Shown: positions 10,745-22,100 of the stretch, in pieces | How positions within the stretch are numbered: position 1 is the stretch's first letter | Layout of the letters: every line of letters begins with the position of its first letter | NCBI GenBank assembly: GCA_029990175.1 | Contig: JARKIP010000065.1 | Coordinates: forward strand, 8,126,501-8,190,500 | Direction of reading: 5' to 3' | DNA length: 64,000 nucleotides | Origin: Petunia secreta | Taxonomy: Eukaryota; Streptophyta; Magnoliopsida; Solanales; Solanaceae | The notes under the pieces: generated by a model | What the model was told of the DNA's origin: nothing | The model's database searches: none | The model's input: the letters and a program-made list of their open reading frames with translations, nothing else | Program-made: the position numbers and the translations under genes

Positions 10745-12010
10745 CTAATCCTCCTCCTCATCAGAGCCACCGCCCTCAGAATCAGCTGCCTCGACCTCGC
10801 TTTCCGGATCATTGGCCACAACATCTGAATCCGTGTTCTCATCCTCCTGCGGATCCACCGTTCTAGCTCGAACCGTGCCAAGCAGACCCTTCGAGGTCTC
10901 CATGAGCGGGACCTTGCGGTCAATAGCAGTCAAATCAACGCTCGACTGACGGGCCATCGCCTCAATCATCAAGTACTGACGTGCGGATAAGTTGGCGTCT
11001 GCCTCCCGCCACTCGTCAGCCGTCAGCTTTACCGGTGCCGTGGTGATCACCCCCTTGACCGAAGCAATGTCAAAAGGCTTCCTTATATCAGGGACAATGC
11101 GATCCCCAATCTCATCTACGGGGACGCCCGCCTTCTCTAAGTAACGGGTCAAGAGGTTCCCAAAGTACAATCTACTACATGATTTTTCTTTTCGTTGCTC
11201 TTTCATCACGCGCAACATGTAGTATCCAATGTTCACCGGCCTCCCTATCATGAAAAAGTACACCATGCACGCCCGAGTCTTAGTGACCTCGGAGTAATGG
11301 GAACATGGTAGTATCCGTGCATTTATGAACCTCATCCATACACGAGCCGGCTTGAGAAACTGTGAGAAATGCATAAATTTGTGTCTCCCAGCCGCACTTC
11401 GCCCCCACCTATGAGTGGAGCCCTCGACACACAAGGTATCCCGCAGGGCCGTGTAATCCGGTTTCTTGATGTACTCCCTCAAATCCTCATAATCGGGGTC
11501 ATCGACCCCCAAAAAGGCATTCAATGCCGTAGGGTCCAACTTCACTTTCACTCCCCGAACCGTCACCACATCATCTTCTTTCTAAGCTTCCTCGGGCTCC
11601 CAGTTGGCATACAATTCTTGGACCATGTCCAAGTTGGCGTGCCCCGGACTCTCAAACACCGAGTCCCACTTTAGAGCAATGATCTTCTTGGCCACACTTC
11701 TAAACTTTTGAATCACCGGCCGTTTATCAATGGCTTGCTCGGGTATGTACCCCGCAAGCCGTACATTCTTGTACCATGTTTGGCAATCCCCCTTCTTTAC
11801 AAAAGGGAGGCCATACCGGGTCTTGCCTCCGGGACGTGGTATCGGCACCGCGTCCTTTGGAATATTGGCCTTGCCTTTAGCCTTTGGTTTAGCCTTGGGT
11901 TTGGCCGGTGCCTTACCCTTTTGCTTGGTAGTAAAAGGCCCGGCTTGAAGTGCTTGCCTCGAGCCCGAGGCGGAGGAAGAGCTTTTGGTTGGCAAAGAAG
12001 TAGTCACCAT
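10745..12010 (-). pseudogene. Athila env-position ORF (putative plant transposon protein type)
   Basis: One continuous minus-strand frame is broken only by a TAG at 11582-11584. The N-terminal part is Ser-rich and then very basic (KQKGKAPAKPKAKPKAKGK). Next comes a block ending LDMVQELYANWEPEEA. After the stop the frame continues VRGVKVKLDPTALNAFLG, then aromatic-rich segments and a strongly acidic tail (EGGGSDEEED). The YANW...VRG...AxNAFLG pattern matches the plant transposon protein domain usually annotated in the Athila env position. I see no signal peptide and no convincing membrane anchor, so an envelope role is not supported by the sequence. The function is unknown. Confidence 0.7.
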
Positions 12011-12015
12011 GGTAC

Positions 12016-12591
12016 CTATTCAACAATAAAAGATCAATGTGAGATAGATAAATAGGTACCAAGACCATACAATTCAAACTCAATTGGTGGGGTACCACCC
12101 CACACTTATCACACACTCTATGTGTCAATCACTCAACTCAATGGCACGAGCAACCCCACACTTAAGCCAAACTAGCCTTGGGCAAAATATGCCACGTTTT
12201 GAATTTTGAAAATCAAGCTAGTTTGGGTGCATCATGATCAATTCTTGTGTGTGTGCAACACCTAATGTTCATAATAAGCCTAAGGAATGCATTGCTACTC
12301 AAGAATTCACAATGTCATTGAATTTTCATCATTGGGGCTTTTTCACAAACACCTAGTGTGCACAACTTTAAACTAGCAATTTCAATGGATTTTGTAATGT
12401 GTCAACCCTCCCAAATTGTTGGGAGATCTCTTTTTACAAGTCACAAGTTATATACCAAGCATCATTGACAAGTTAAGCACAACAAGATTGAATTTTTATG
12501 CACAAGCTTGTAACTAGCTAAGAAATCACCCATGAGCAATAATGAGTGCAACTTACATGTTATTGAGAAGGAAGAGTAGGAATGTACTTAC
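12016..12591 (-). other. Candidate intron upstream of the Athila env-position ORF
   Basis: On the minus strand a donor TCAA|GTAAGTAC sits at 12591 and an acceptor TTGAATAG|GTACC lies five bases before the ATG at 12010. Removing 576 bases would place a leader directly against the ORF start. This is inferred from splice consensus only. Confidence 0.4.
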
Positions 12592-12674
12592 TTGAATGTG
12601 TTAGAGTTGATTGCACAATGAGTTGGAATGATTCCAAGTGTTGCAAGTGAATTAGTGTGTGTTTAGAGAGTGTT

Positions 12675-12985
12675 TGTAGTGAAAATAATGAAGAAAAAGG
12701 GTTAGAAATCGGGATATAGGGGCATGGGGATTCAAGTAATCGCGGGTCAAACCCGTTGACCCGAATTTTTAGCAAAAAGTTGGCCTTCCGCGTTAGGCCC
12801 TGCGGCGCAGGCTTGTCGCGGCCAGAAACTTGGGCATTCTGCCTAACTCGGCGCGGTGGGAGGCGCGGGGCGCTCCCAACCGCGCCAAGCTTCTTTGCTT
12901 CAGCTTTTTTCTTGCGCTTTGGGAGGCGCGGGGCACTCCCGAACGCGTCCCAAGCACGTTTTTTCGCACCGATTTTCGATTCCAA
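12675..12985 (-). promoter_or_regulatory. Promoter-like block inside Athila copy 1
   Basis: Read on the minus strand, a GC-rich segment (12970-12790) with two GGGAGCGCCCCGCGCCTCCC-like modules is followed by an inverted pair of W-box-like TTGACC/GGTCAA motifs (about 12744-12764). Then come a TATA-like CCCTATATCCC (about 12712-12722) and a CT/CA-rich leader typical of plant 5' UTRs. The module resembles the U3 GC block of the LTR. The overlapping ORFs are low-complexity shadows. It may be an internal promoter for the env-position ORF. Confidence 0.4.
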
Positions 12986-13139
12986 GTACAAACCCAAGCG
13001 CGAGACATGACTCGAGACATCCCGCACCCCTCAATGCATCAATTTCACCTTGTTTAGCTCACCTAATTCCTACAAAAACGACACACAAAAACAACAACTA
13101 CGTGACACTATAAAAACAAAAAAACTAAACTATTACAAG

Positions 13140-13200
13140 TACAAACTCGGGTTGCCTCCCGAGAAGCGCCTTATTTAACGTCGTGGCACGACGGGGATAA
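13140..13200 (-). other. Tandem hairpins downstream of integrase (copy 1)
   Basis: Two perfect inverted repeats lie side by side: CTCGGG-TTGCCT-CCCGAG (13147-13164) and CGTCGT-GGC-ACGACG (about 13180-13194), separated by AAGCGCC and TTATTTAACG. The same pair is kept in the second Athila copy, where nearly everything else around it has been deleted. Similar sequence after integrase is widespread in plant Athila elements as far as I recall. A structured RNA role is an inference. Confidence 0.55.
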
Positions 13201-13346
13201 ATCACGGGTCCCTCAAAGTAATGGAAGTGCGGTGATTCACCGCACCTCCCCAATAATGTTTCACCCGTTGACCATTAACCAAAAATGTGTTCTCAGAACC
13301 CGGGGCTCTCAATGCAACCGCACCATGTGCGGTAACACGAACAACT

Positions 13347-14039
13347 TCAAAAGGCCCCCGACCATCTCGACTTCAACTTGCCCGGAAACAATTTCAACCT
13401 CGAGTTGAACAATAATACACGCTGCCCGGGCTCAAAAGAACGATGCTCAATGTGCTTATCATGCCACTTCTTTGTCCGTTCCTTGTATAGTTTCGCATTT
13501 TCATACGCATGGAAACGGAACTCTTCAAGTTCATGCAATTGGAGCATCCTCTTCTCACCCGCTAAGGCCATATCAAGGTTGAGCTTTTGAATAACCCAAT
13601 ACGCCTTATGCTCTAATTCAACCGGCAAGTGACAGGCCTTACCATAAACAAGCCTATATGGAGAGGTTCCAATAGGTGTTTTGAATGCAGTTCGATAGGC
13701 CCAGAGAGCATCATCTAACTTCATAGCCCAATCCTTCCTCGAGGCATTCACAGTCTTCTCAAGGATTTGCTTGATCTCTCTGTTAGACACTTCCACTTGG
13801 CCACTAGTTTGGGGATGATAAGCAGTAGCCACCTTGTGGCGAACCCCATACTTAGCCAATAACTTATTGAACAACCGGTTACAAAAATGCGTACCTTCAT
13901 CACTGATTATAGCCCGCGGTGTCCCAAAACGAGTGAAAATATTCTTCTTCACGAACTTCACCACCACACTCGCATCATTCGTTGGAAGTGCAATAGCCTC
14001 CACCCATTTCGACACATAATCAACTGCTACAAGGATTTA
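13347..14039 (-). pseudogene. Athila integrase, catalytic and C-terminal part
   Basis: A TAA stop (14037-14039) interrupts the integrase core. The frame then continues with SKWVEAIALP, the second catalytic Asp in ISDEGTHF, and the catalytic Glu in the HPQTSGQVEVSNREIK stretch. It ends with a C-terminal GKLKSRWSG-type segment. Near 13355 an extra G in a G run shifts the frame, so the last roughly 40 residues are lost. The catalytic triad is therefore present, but split over two frames by the stop. Confidence 0.85.
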
Positions 14040-14850
14040 TTTATTACCCATAGAAGGTGGGAATGGACCTATGAAATCAATACCCCAACAATCAAACAGC
14101 TCAATCTCCAAGATATTGTTCAAAGGCATCTCGTGACGCCTAGTAATAGTACCCGTTCTTTGGCAACGATCACATTGCTTCACTAGTGCATGAGCATCTT
14201 TAAATAAAGTAGGCCAAAAGAAACCAGATTGAAGTACCTTTGCAGCTGTTCGATCTCCACCAAGGTGGCCACTATAAGGAGAGGAATGGCAGCTCTGTAG
14301 AATCGGCTCTACTTCTTCCCTTGGAATACATCTCCTAGCTAGTTGATCAACTCCTATCTTGTACAAATATGGCTCATCCCACACATAAAATCTGCTCTCA
14401 TGAAGGAGTTTACGCTTTTGCTCAGCAGTTGCCCCAGGGGGGTACACATTACTCACAAGTAAATTCACCATGTCAGCATACCATGGCACCTCAGCTGCAT
14501 CAAGAGCAAAAAGTTGCTCATCAGGAAACACCTCTTTAATCTCGGGCCCTTCATCTACATGATCTCTATTCTCCAACCTTGACAAATGATCAGCAACTTG
14601 ATTCTCAGTCCCCTTGCGATCTCGAATTTCAACATCAAACTCTTGCAATAGGAGAACCCATCTAATGAGTCTAGGCTTGGAGTCCTTCTTTTCAAATAAA
14701 TACCGGATTGCGGCATGATCAGTGTAGACAACAACTCGAGTGCCAACCAAATAAGATCTGAATTTATCAAAAGCATAAACCACGGCTAGCAACTCCTTCT
14801 CAGTGGTAGTATAATTAGACTGGGCTGCATCAAGCGTCTTGCTTAGGAAC
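14040..14850 (-). pseudogene. Athila RNase H and integrase N-terminus
   Basis: The frame opens inside RNase H at SKTLDAAQSNYTTTEKELLA, then VVYTDHAAIRYL and the RNase H end QVADHLSRLE. Next come the integrase His/Cys finger (HSSPYSGHLGG, then CDRCQ) and the first catalytic Asp in WGIDFIGPFP. The start is not a real start: the RT palm and the RNase H beginning are missing, and this frame is joined directly to the RT N-terminus. The listed first residue is an alternative GTG codon. Confidence 0.85.
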
Positions 14851-14875
14851 ACATTGCACTGGACTCACCCACTTG
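14845..14875 (-). other. RT-core deletion junction
   Basis: On the minus strand the RT N-terminal motif KWVSPVQCVPK is followed within a few bases by RNase H sequence (FLSKTLDAAQ). The RT fingers/palm, including the YxDD catalytic box, and the start of RNase H are absent. From the size of related elements, roughly 1 kb is missing. Confidence 0.8.
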
Positions 14876-16749
14876 CTGTCAGAGATAGGAAAAATAATAC
14901 CAGCATCCAGCCACTTGACAACTTCTTTCTTCACCACCTCCTTCATGATTGGATTTAGCCTCCTCTGCTGCTCTATGGATGGCTTATGATCTTCCTCCAA
15001 GAGAATTTTATGCATGCAGAAAGAAGGACTAATCCCTCTAATATCAGCAATAGTCCAGCCAATAGCTCTCTTGCGCTCTCGCAATACCCGCAATACTTTC
15101 TCAACCTGCACATCAGACAACAAAGAAGAAAGGATCACGGGCAAAGTATTACCTTCACCCAAATAAGCATAACGTAAATATGCGGGTAAAGGTTTGAGCT
15201 CAAGATTAGGAGCTCTCTCAATAGACGGTTTAGCAGGAGTTAAGGTCAACGGTCTATCAAGCTCTTCAAATTTCTTCCACCCTGGGATGAATCTACTCTG
15301 CATATTAAGAACCTTCACATATTCTTCAGTATCGTCATCCTTCAGGATATCATCATCATCACATAAGAGTGCCCTTTCTAAAGAATCAACATTAGAAGCC
15401 AAGAATGACCTCTCATCAGCAGTCAACTCATCATCTATCACTTTTTCCATGGACAACTCTTCATAGTGGGAAGGAAGCTGGGTAGCTCTGAACACATTAA
15501 ACACAGCTTCTTCCCCATTTACCTTCATAATCATCTTTCCAGCTCTGACTCGAATAACAACATCAGCAGTAGCCAAAAATCCTCTTCCCAAGATGAGAGG
15601 AACCTCAGGATCAGCTTCATAATCAAGAATAATAAAATCAACGGGTAATATGAACTGACCCACTTGTACAAGCACATCCTCAATAATCCCCTCGGGGCAT
15701 GTCAAAGATCTATCAGCAAGCTGCAGGGTCACTGTAGTGGGTCGTGGCTCACCCAGGCCTAGCTTCCTGAAAACTGAAGAAGGCATCAAATTCACACTAG
15801 CACCCAAATCACATAAAGCACGACCAACCTCATGTTCCCCAATTTTTAAAGGGATGGTAAAACTGCCAGGGTCCTTCAATTTCTGAGGAAGCTTGCTTCT
15901 AACTCTGGAACTGCACTCCTCAGTAAGTGCAACTGTCTCAAACTCAGTCAATCTTCTCTTGTTAGCAACAATATCCTTGATGTATTTAGCATATTTGGGA
16001 ACATCCCGCAAAAGCTCCACCAAAGGAATATTTACCTGAATCTGACTCAATATCTCCAAGAACTTCTTGCATGCTGCATCAACTTTCTGCTTCTGAAGCC
16101 TCTGAGGGAAAGGTGGTGGTGGTCTCACAATAGCAGACTCGGGCTGCTTTGCTATTACTGTCTCTGCTTCTTTTTCCACTTCCCTATCAACATTTGGCTC
16201 TAGCTCAACAACAGGCTTCTTTGGTTTTGGGGGAAGTTCTTCTAAGGCTCTGCCATTCCTCAAAGTAACTGCTGTCACAAATTCTTTAGGATTCTTCTCT
16301 GTATCACTCGGTAAAGCACCCCGAGGTCTATTATTTTGTGCTACAGCAAGCTGCCCCAACTGTCTTTCAAGATCTTTCTGCGCACTGCTCAAATCTTTAA
16401 TTATTTGTGCCTGAGATGCTGACTCATCCATGAGCTTTTGCTGCCCTGCAAGAATTTTCTTGAGCATATCCTCCATAGCATTAGACTGTTGTGGCTGAGC
16501 CTGTGACTGCGATCCCTGCTGTGGTGCATTGCTTTGAGTAAATTGGGATCTCTCATTACCCTGAAACTGCTCACGGGTATCCCTCCAGGAAAAATTTGGG
16601 TGATTACGCCAACCCGTGTTATAACTATTACCATACTGATTGCGATTTTGACCCTGTGATCTGTTCTGATTACCCACATAATATACTGACTCTGGGTTAG
16701 AGGGGCAAACCTCAGTGCTATGATCCTCACCACATACTTCACAAAAGGT
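14851..16749 (-). pseudogene. Athila gag C-terminus, protease and RT N-terminus
   Basis: After the TAG at 16750 the frame contains a zinc knuckle (CEVCGEDHSTEVC, spacing C-x2-C-x3-H-x4-C). A Gln/Asn-rich stretch follows, then a proline- and charge-rich linker, the retropepsin motif ALCDLGASVNLMP, the ILGRGFLAT motif, and the RT entry sequence up to KWVSPVQCVPK. It ends at the RT deletion. The homologous codon at the gag stop is CAG in the second Athila copy, so the TAG here looks like a point change rather than programmed read-through. Confidence 0.88.
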
Positions 16750-17709
16750 CTAAACTTGCTGTACTGGAGCTAGTTGTGGCTTCGCTTGGAGAGTCAGCTT
16801 GCTGATTTGATTAGAAATAGCATCCATCTTCGCTCGCAGCTCTGTAATTCCATCTAGTTGAAGTATCCCAGCAGCTTTCTGCGTATTAGCTCTGCTAGTC
16901 CCCTCCATATGCGTATTAGCTCTGCCATCACCCTGCCAATCAGGATTGCTCTGTGAAAACTTATCAAGTAAGTCATAGATCTGTTCAAAATTTAAGGCCA
17001 ACACTTGGCCTCCAGCAGCAGCATCAACCACAATCTTAGTATGTTGGTTCAACCCCTCAACAAAAGTGTGTGCAATAACCTCATTAGATTGGTTGTGGTG
17101 CGGACAATCTCTCAATAAAGCTTTAAATCTCTCCCAGGCTGCATATAATGATTCGCCTTCAAACTGCCTGAAGGACAAAATTGCGCTCCTCAACCTGGCC
17201 GTCTTGGCAGACGGATAAAACTTAGCCAAGAATTTCTTAGCCAAATCCTCCCAAATAGTGATAGACCCAGGCTTTTCAGCCTTTAACCACTTCCTTGCTG
17301 TCCCAATCAATGAAAATGGGAACAAAGTCATTCGCACATAATCAGTAGGCACACCTGCCGGTGTATAAGTATCACTGATCTCCAGAAAGTTCTGCAGGTG
17401 TTGCTGCGGATCTTCATGCAGGAATCCACCATATTGCCCTGTCACATGCAGCAACTGAATCATGCCGGGCTTGATCTCAAAGTTTCCAGTAATAGCAGGC
17501 TTCACAATACTTGACTCTACTCCTTTCAGACTAGGAAGAGCCACATCTCGCACTGCTACTGCTTGTTCTTCAGCCATTTCAACAGGTAGAGAGGCAAGTA
17601 CGATTGCTAATGCTTCTCGATCTCTCGCTTCCCTTTTTGCTTTTCTCAAGGTTCTTTCAGGCTCGGGATCAAAAGGTGCGAGTGATTCGTCCTTTTTGTT
17701 CCTTTGCAT
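16750..17709 (-). pseudogene. Athila gag, capsid region
   Basis: The ORF starts MQRNKKDESLAPFDPEPERT and covers the retrotransposon gag fold: IQLLHVTGQYGGFLHEDPQQ, then WLKAEKPGSITIWEDLAKKF, then YAAWERFKALLRDCPHH. These are typical of Athila capsids, which coat the genomic RNA in cytoplasmic particles. The frame ends at TAG (16750-16752) just before the zinc knuckle. The start lies about 100 bases inside the PBS, a normal distance. Confidence 0.88.
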
Positions 17710-17809
17710 TCAAAACCTATTGCCTGAAACAGCACAAGAAACTCAACAAAAAAAATTAAACCTGAATAGCAATTAAGTAATTGTTCAAAAGAAAATAGTC
17801 CGTAATTAG

Positions 17810-17827
17810 TCTCCGGCAACGGCGCCA
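17810..17827 (-). other. Primer binding site, tRNA-Asp type (copy 1)
   Basis: The minus strand reads TGGCGCCGTTGCCGGAGA, matching the 3' end complement of plant tRNA-Asp as used by Athila elements. It differs at one position from the site in the second copy. It lies six bases from the 5' LTR and fixes the element orientation. Confidence 0.88.
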
Positions 17828-17833
17828 AAAACT

Positions 17834-19186
17834 TGTTGCTCCCAACGCACACGCAAGTATACGCGGTCGCCAAGTAATAAAGTGACAAAGTCGAGTATCG
17901 TTCCCACGAGGACTATGCAGACCAGTGCTTAATAAACAATTCCTGAACAAACTATCCAGGGGTCTTTTTCCAATGGTTGTAAGAGTTTTTATAACTAAAA
18001 CACAGTAAGTAAAGTGCTAAAGATGTAGTCAAGCAATGGGGCAAAACTTTGGTTGTTAACAATATCAAGAGAGCGGTCCAGGGTCAGAGTTACGAACAAT
18101 CCAGTTGATGTATCCAATTGATTCCACTTCTTTAAATCCCGAGTTACTAACTAACAGAGTAAATGTAACTGTGAAAACCTTTCAGTTCTTCACAGTCTAT
18201 GCAAGCTACTTCAATCCCTATATGTCTATGGGTTAAATCACATGCACACATTAAGATTCATGTAATGAGTTAAACTAGGCAAGCAAGTATATGTCTATCC
18301 TACCCGCGAATTGATTCCCCGATGCCCGGGTTCACAAACTAATTCTATTCTTTCTTATTACGTAATTAGATTCCCTCTTTCGAGTTCAACCCAAAAACCA
18401 TAGATGATGTATAATTATCGAGCTCTAACAATTATACAAGTGAAATCAAGAAAGAATAAGTAACCCGTTGTGGGATCAATCAATGGAAATCAATCTTCAA
18501 CAAGCAACTTTCATGTAAAACTCTAACCCCAGAACATTAGGAAATTAGCCACACATATTCATAATCACAAGGCAAAGATTTGATGTAATAATGAAATAAT
18601 TGATGTAATAGATGAAAGATTGGGAATAATCCTTGTTTAATGAAGTGTGTAGCTCTCAATATTGCTCCAAAGTCAAGAACTCCTTACAAAAACTGAGTAA
18701 AGAACTATTTATAATGTTTCCAAACCCTTAGTAATAAGTTAGACCCAATGCTAGAAGGAATAGGAAGTAAAAACGCGCACAAGGGGCGCTATAACGGGCG
18801 CCCCGCGCCTCGGGAAGCGCCCAAACAATCAGAACCCGTCATATTTTGCACGCCTTGGGGCTGCGCCGCGTGAAGAACCGCGGCAGCCAATGCGCGCGCT
18901 GGGCAGCGCGGCGCGTGGGCTATGGCGCCAGGCCAAACTGCTTCTTCCTTGGTCCGAATCCTCGCTCGTGTCGTGCCCTCGTGTGCTCAATCCAATCTTC
19001 AATCAACATCCAATCAATTCTTGCTCCATCAAGCTCCTAAAAGCTCCAAATGTACTGCGTAACAACCTATACACGCACGACATAAAATCAGTGTAAAACC
19101 AGATTCACAAACTATCAAACGAGTGCAAAACAAGCTCAACCATGCGGAAATATTAAGGAAATATAGGCATAAAATGCCAAACATCA
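17834..19186 (-). repeat. 5' LTR of Athila copy 1
   Basis: This is the 1353-bp partner of 7572-8924, with the same edges and about six visible differences. The GC-rich U3 block is at 18780-18950 and a TATA-like TTATAAATAG on the minus strand is near 18708-18717. Confidence 0.95.
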
Positions 19187-19191
19187 CCGAT
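19187..19191. repeat. Target site duplication CCGAT, right copy
   Basis: An exact repeat of 7567-7571 at the outer edge of the 5' LTR. Confidence 0.92.
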
Positions 19192-22100
19192 GGTTCAATT
19201 GTTGTGAGTACTTCTTCTTCCTACTTTCTTTTTTTGTTCAGCTTTTGCTTTGAAGATTTTGGTTTCTTTTTACACTTTGGTAATTTTTGGATTCCTGTGG
19301 TGGTTTTGAGTTTCTTCACTACTAGGATTCAAAACATGGCCACCTTCTTTGTGTTTTTATAGCGCATGTAAATCTTCTTATGAAAGGAGAAACAAAGTGC
19401 ATCGTTAGAGTAGTGTCCAATGCCATATCAAAATAGGAAAACAAGAAACTTTGTTTAGGTTGTTTCACTTATTCGATGTGATTGAGTTATCATTAAGGTA
19501 GTGTATTGAAATAGGCTTGGTCCAAATTTAGAAATTTACAATTGGTACTGGAGCTGAAATAGAGCAAATTTTGAATCTCTAGATAATATTTCGATTTATT
19601 CTTTCTAAGAAATACTTCTCCGGAAACAATTGGAAAACAATATATGTTTGAGTGGACTTTTCATTGTTATAAAAGTTGATATTCTATGAAAAAATAAGGA
19701 TCTTTCTTTATTGTAACATAATGAAACATGTAAAAAGCAGTGATGTCTTCTTAGCTAAACAAAGAGAATAGATAAACCCTACTTTTCCTGATACAAATAT
19801 GGCATGTTGACCAAGGAAATTATTTCCATGACACCATATTTAGAGGGCAACCACTGGTTCCATTAAGTTTGCTGGTTGGTTTAACCATTAAAAGGTCAAA
19901 TTAGGTTAATTAAGATGAAATCAACGAGTTTGATCAATGATGTTGACAAAGGTACTCTTGGAAGTTGGAAGTGTTTATATATTTTGTACATTATTTGACC
20001 ATCTATTACTATTATAAGAAAGACTTTTGATCCAAGTGACACTTCTTTGAATCTCGAACAATGATGTTGATATGAAAACAAATAGATTGGACAATTGCAG
20101 GTTAAGTACCAATGGAATTTCAACTTTTCAAAGTTAAGATTTGAGAGCACTCATAACCACAGTTCACAAGGTAACAAAAATTTTGTCGTATCTTAGATAG
20201 TTATATGTCATTCTTCACTACCTATATGGATGTTTAGTTCATGTGTGATTTGTACAGAGGGGATTCTTCACTAAAGCAATGCGTGTTCAGATTTTCATTA
20301 CAAGTCGTGCAATTTTCTGAACTGACTCTACTTATACATGTCTTATTTTGAATATTTGGTGCCAAAGTTCTTGCTTCTGTCTACATTGGCTCAAAGGACG
20401 TTCTGTTAGAGGTTTCCTCAAATTTCTGGGTTCTGTCCAGTATTATTCAGAAGTTTTATTCTTTTAATTCTTTTTATGTCCATCACCTCTGGCTCCAATA
20501 GAAAACAATGAATTTAATTAGGAGTTTTCTTTAGCCTCTGGCTCATTTTTAACTGATTTTCAGCATGCTTGTGCTCTTCGACTAATTTGTGTTATTTTTC
20601 TAGCAATCAATTGTACAAGAAGGAGCTCAATGAGAATAGAGAGTGGCTTTATGGACAAAATTATCAAAGGTCAGTAATGGATTCATGTTACTGTCAGTTA
20701 TTTTTCATACCTTCTGTCTTATTATTTGTATTAGTATTAAGATTAGCTCCAAAGATAGAAGAAGCGAGAGTGTGCTTCAATCACGGGACTTGACCGTTGA
20801 CAGAAAACCTATGGAAATTTATCTCTATCTTTTACCACAATGAGATTTGTTGTTTTTTCCAAGGCATAGCCTAGATAGTTTTCTTGATTCCTAAGAAAGA
20901 TTCAGTTAGTGTTGTCTCCGATTGTGTTAGTCGCTTGGACTATTAGATTGGTAGATCATAGTTGAAAAGGGAATGTACGTGATGTTATTTACACTGGCCT
21001 TGGCTACCACAGGATTGAAGGTCATGAAAAGAGATCTTGAATATCAACAGCTTTTAGTCGAGTCTGAAGCAATTCAGCAAGATGACAAAAAGAAACTGAA
21101 TGATCATGCATTTATAAGTCCTGAAATTTATTTAGGTAAATTTTCTATATGTCATAGTTATGAAGGTAGACTTCATATGTCATACACGCTGGTTGGTTAA
21201 CATTCATTATTAGATTGAATTTGACTATTGTCTCCTTTAATGTTTGATCTGTTGAACTAGATGTTGGCTAAGGAATTCTCAAGTTTATATACATATCCAT
21301 TCCAATGTTCAATTTCTTCAATTTAATTGTGATTGTGAAGATATATCCATTTGTATCACAAACTAATTGAAATTTAAATTTGTCTGTCATCACTCAATAC
21401 ACAATAAGGTACTGGACTATCTAAGACAAGTAGTGTATAGCAAAGAAAAAGGAAAACTGAAAAAAAATCTACTTTACTAATGAAAGTTATATGTGACACA
21501 GGCACGGATAGTTACTTTAGTGTCATCGTTGTAGAAATTGAATTATCGTTATTATGATCTCTAAACAATAGAACACTTAATTTAACCTTCTAGTTTTGTG
21601 GAATTAATGATAGCATAAAGTGGATGGGGTTGGAAAAAGTAAGAAAAAAAATCATTTTAAGCAATTGGTATTGGAACTTAATCTATAACTATAATTTGAA
21701 CAGTGAGCAGTGAAGTACTTCACTCCATTTCACCCTATAGCTATTGAAAGTAAATGTGTAAATTTCTAGCTAAATGCTTGAATCACATATCCTTCAGAAG
21801 ATTGAGATTGAGATAAGAAGTGACTCTTCTAATTTATTGATTAATGATAAGGAACTAAGCTATGCATTTGCATTTTGATGATGGAGTAGTTAGGCTCTAT
21901 AGTGTGTGAAACTACAGGGGAAGTATGTTATCAAAGCATTAACATGAATTTTATTGGAGCCAGAAGATCATTAAAAAGTGAAATATCTATTTGTTCTCAT
22001 TGAATGGATGGAGGTCATGTAAACATTCCTTTTTGAGCTTTGATGGTTATCCTAAAGATAGTTGAGACTATGTTGGTTCTTCTGTTCATGAAGTTGTGGC

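Larger units (their letters stand above)
7572..19186 (-). mobile_element. Athila-lineage LTR retrotransposon (copy 1), complete but defective
   Basis: The element is bounded by two 1353-bp LTRs and a perfect CCGAT duplication. On the minus strand the order is 5' LTR, PBS, gag, protease, RT start, RNase H, integrase, post-integrase spacer, env-position ORF, long 3' spacer, polypurine tract, 3' LTR. By eye the LTRs differ at about six positions, implying a recent insertion. Lesions are a deletion of the RT core near 14850, stop codons at 16750, 14037 and 11582, and one frameshift near 13355. Confidence 0.95.

Noticed and set aside
10745..12010. True retroviral envelope gene in Athila copy 1
   Set aside because: It has the env position only; no signal peptide, no transmembrane anchor and no surface-protein cysteine pattern is visible.
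12560..13113. Arg/Pro-rich ORFs on both strands
   Set aside because: They lie in the GC-rich promoter-like block of Athila copy 1, overlap each other in several frames and have no homology I recognise.
16750..16752. Programmed stop-codon read-through between gag and pol of Athila
   Set aside because: The homologous codon is CAG in the second copy, and the following bases do not match the plant CARYYA read-through context.
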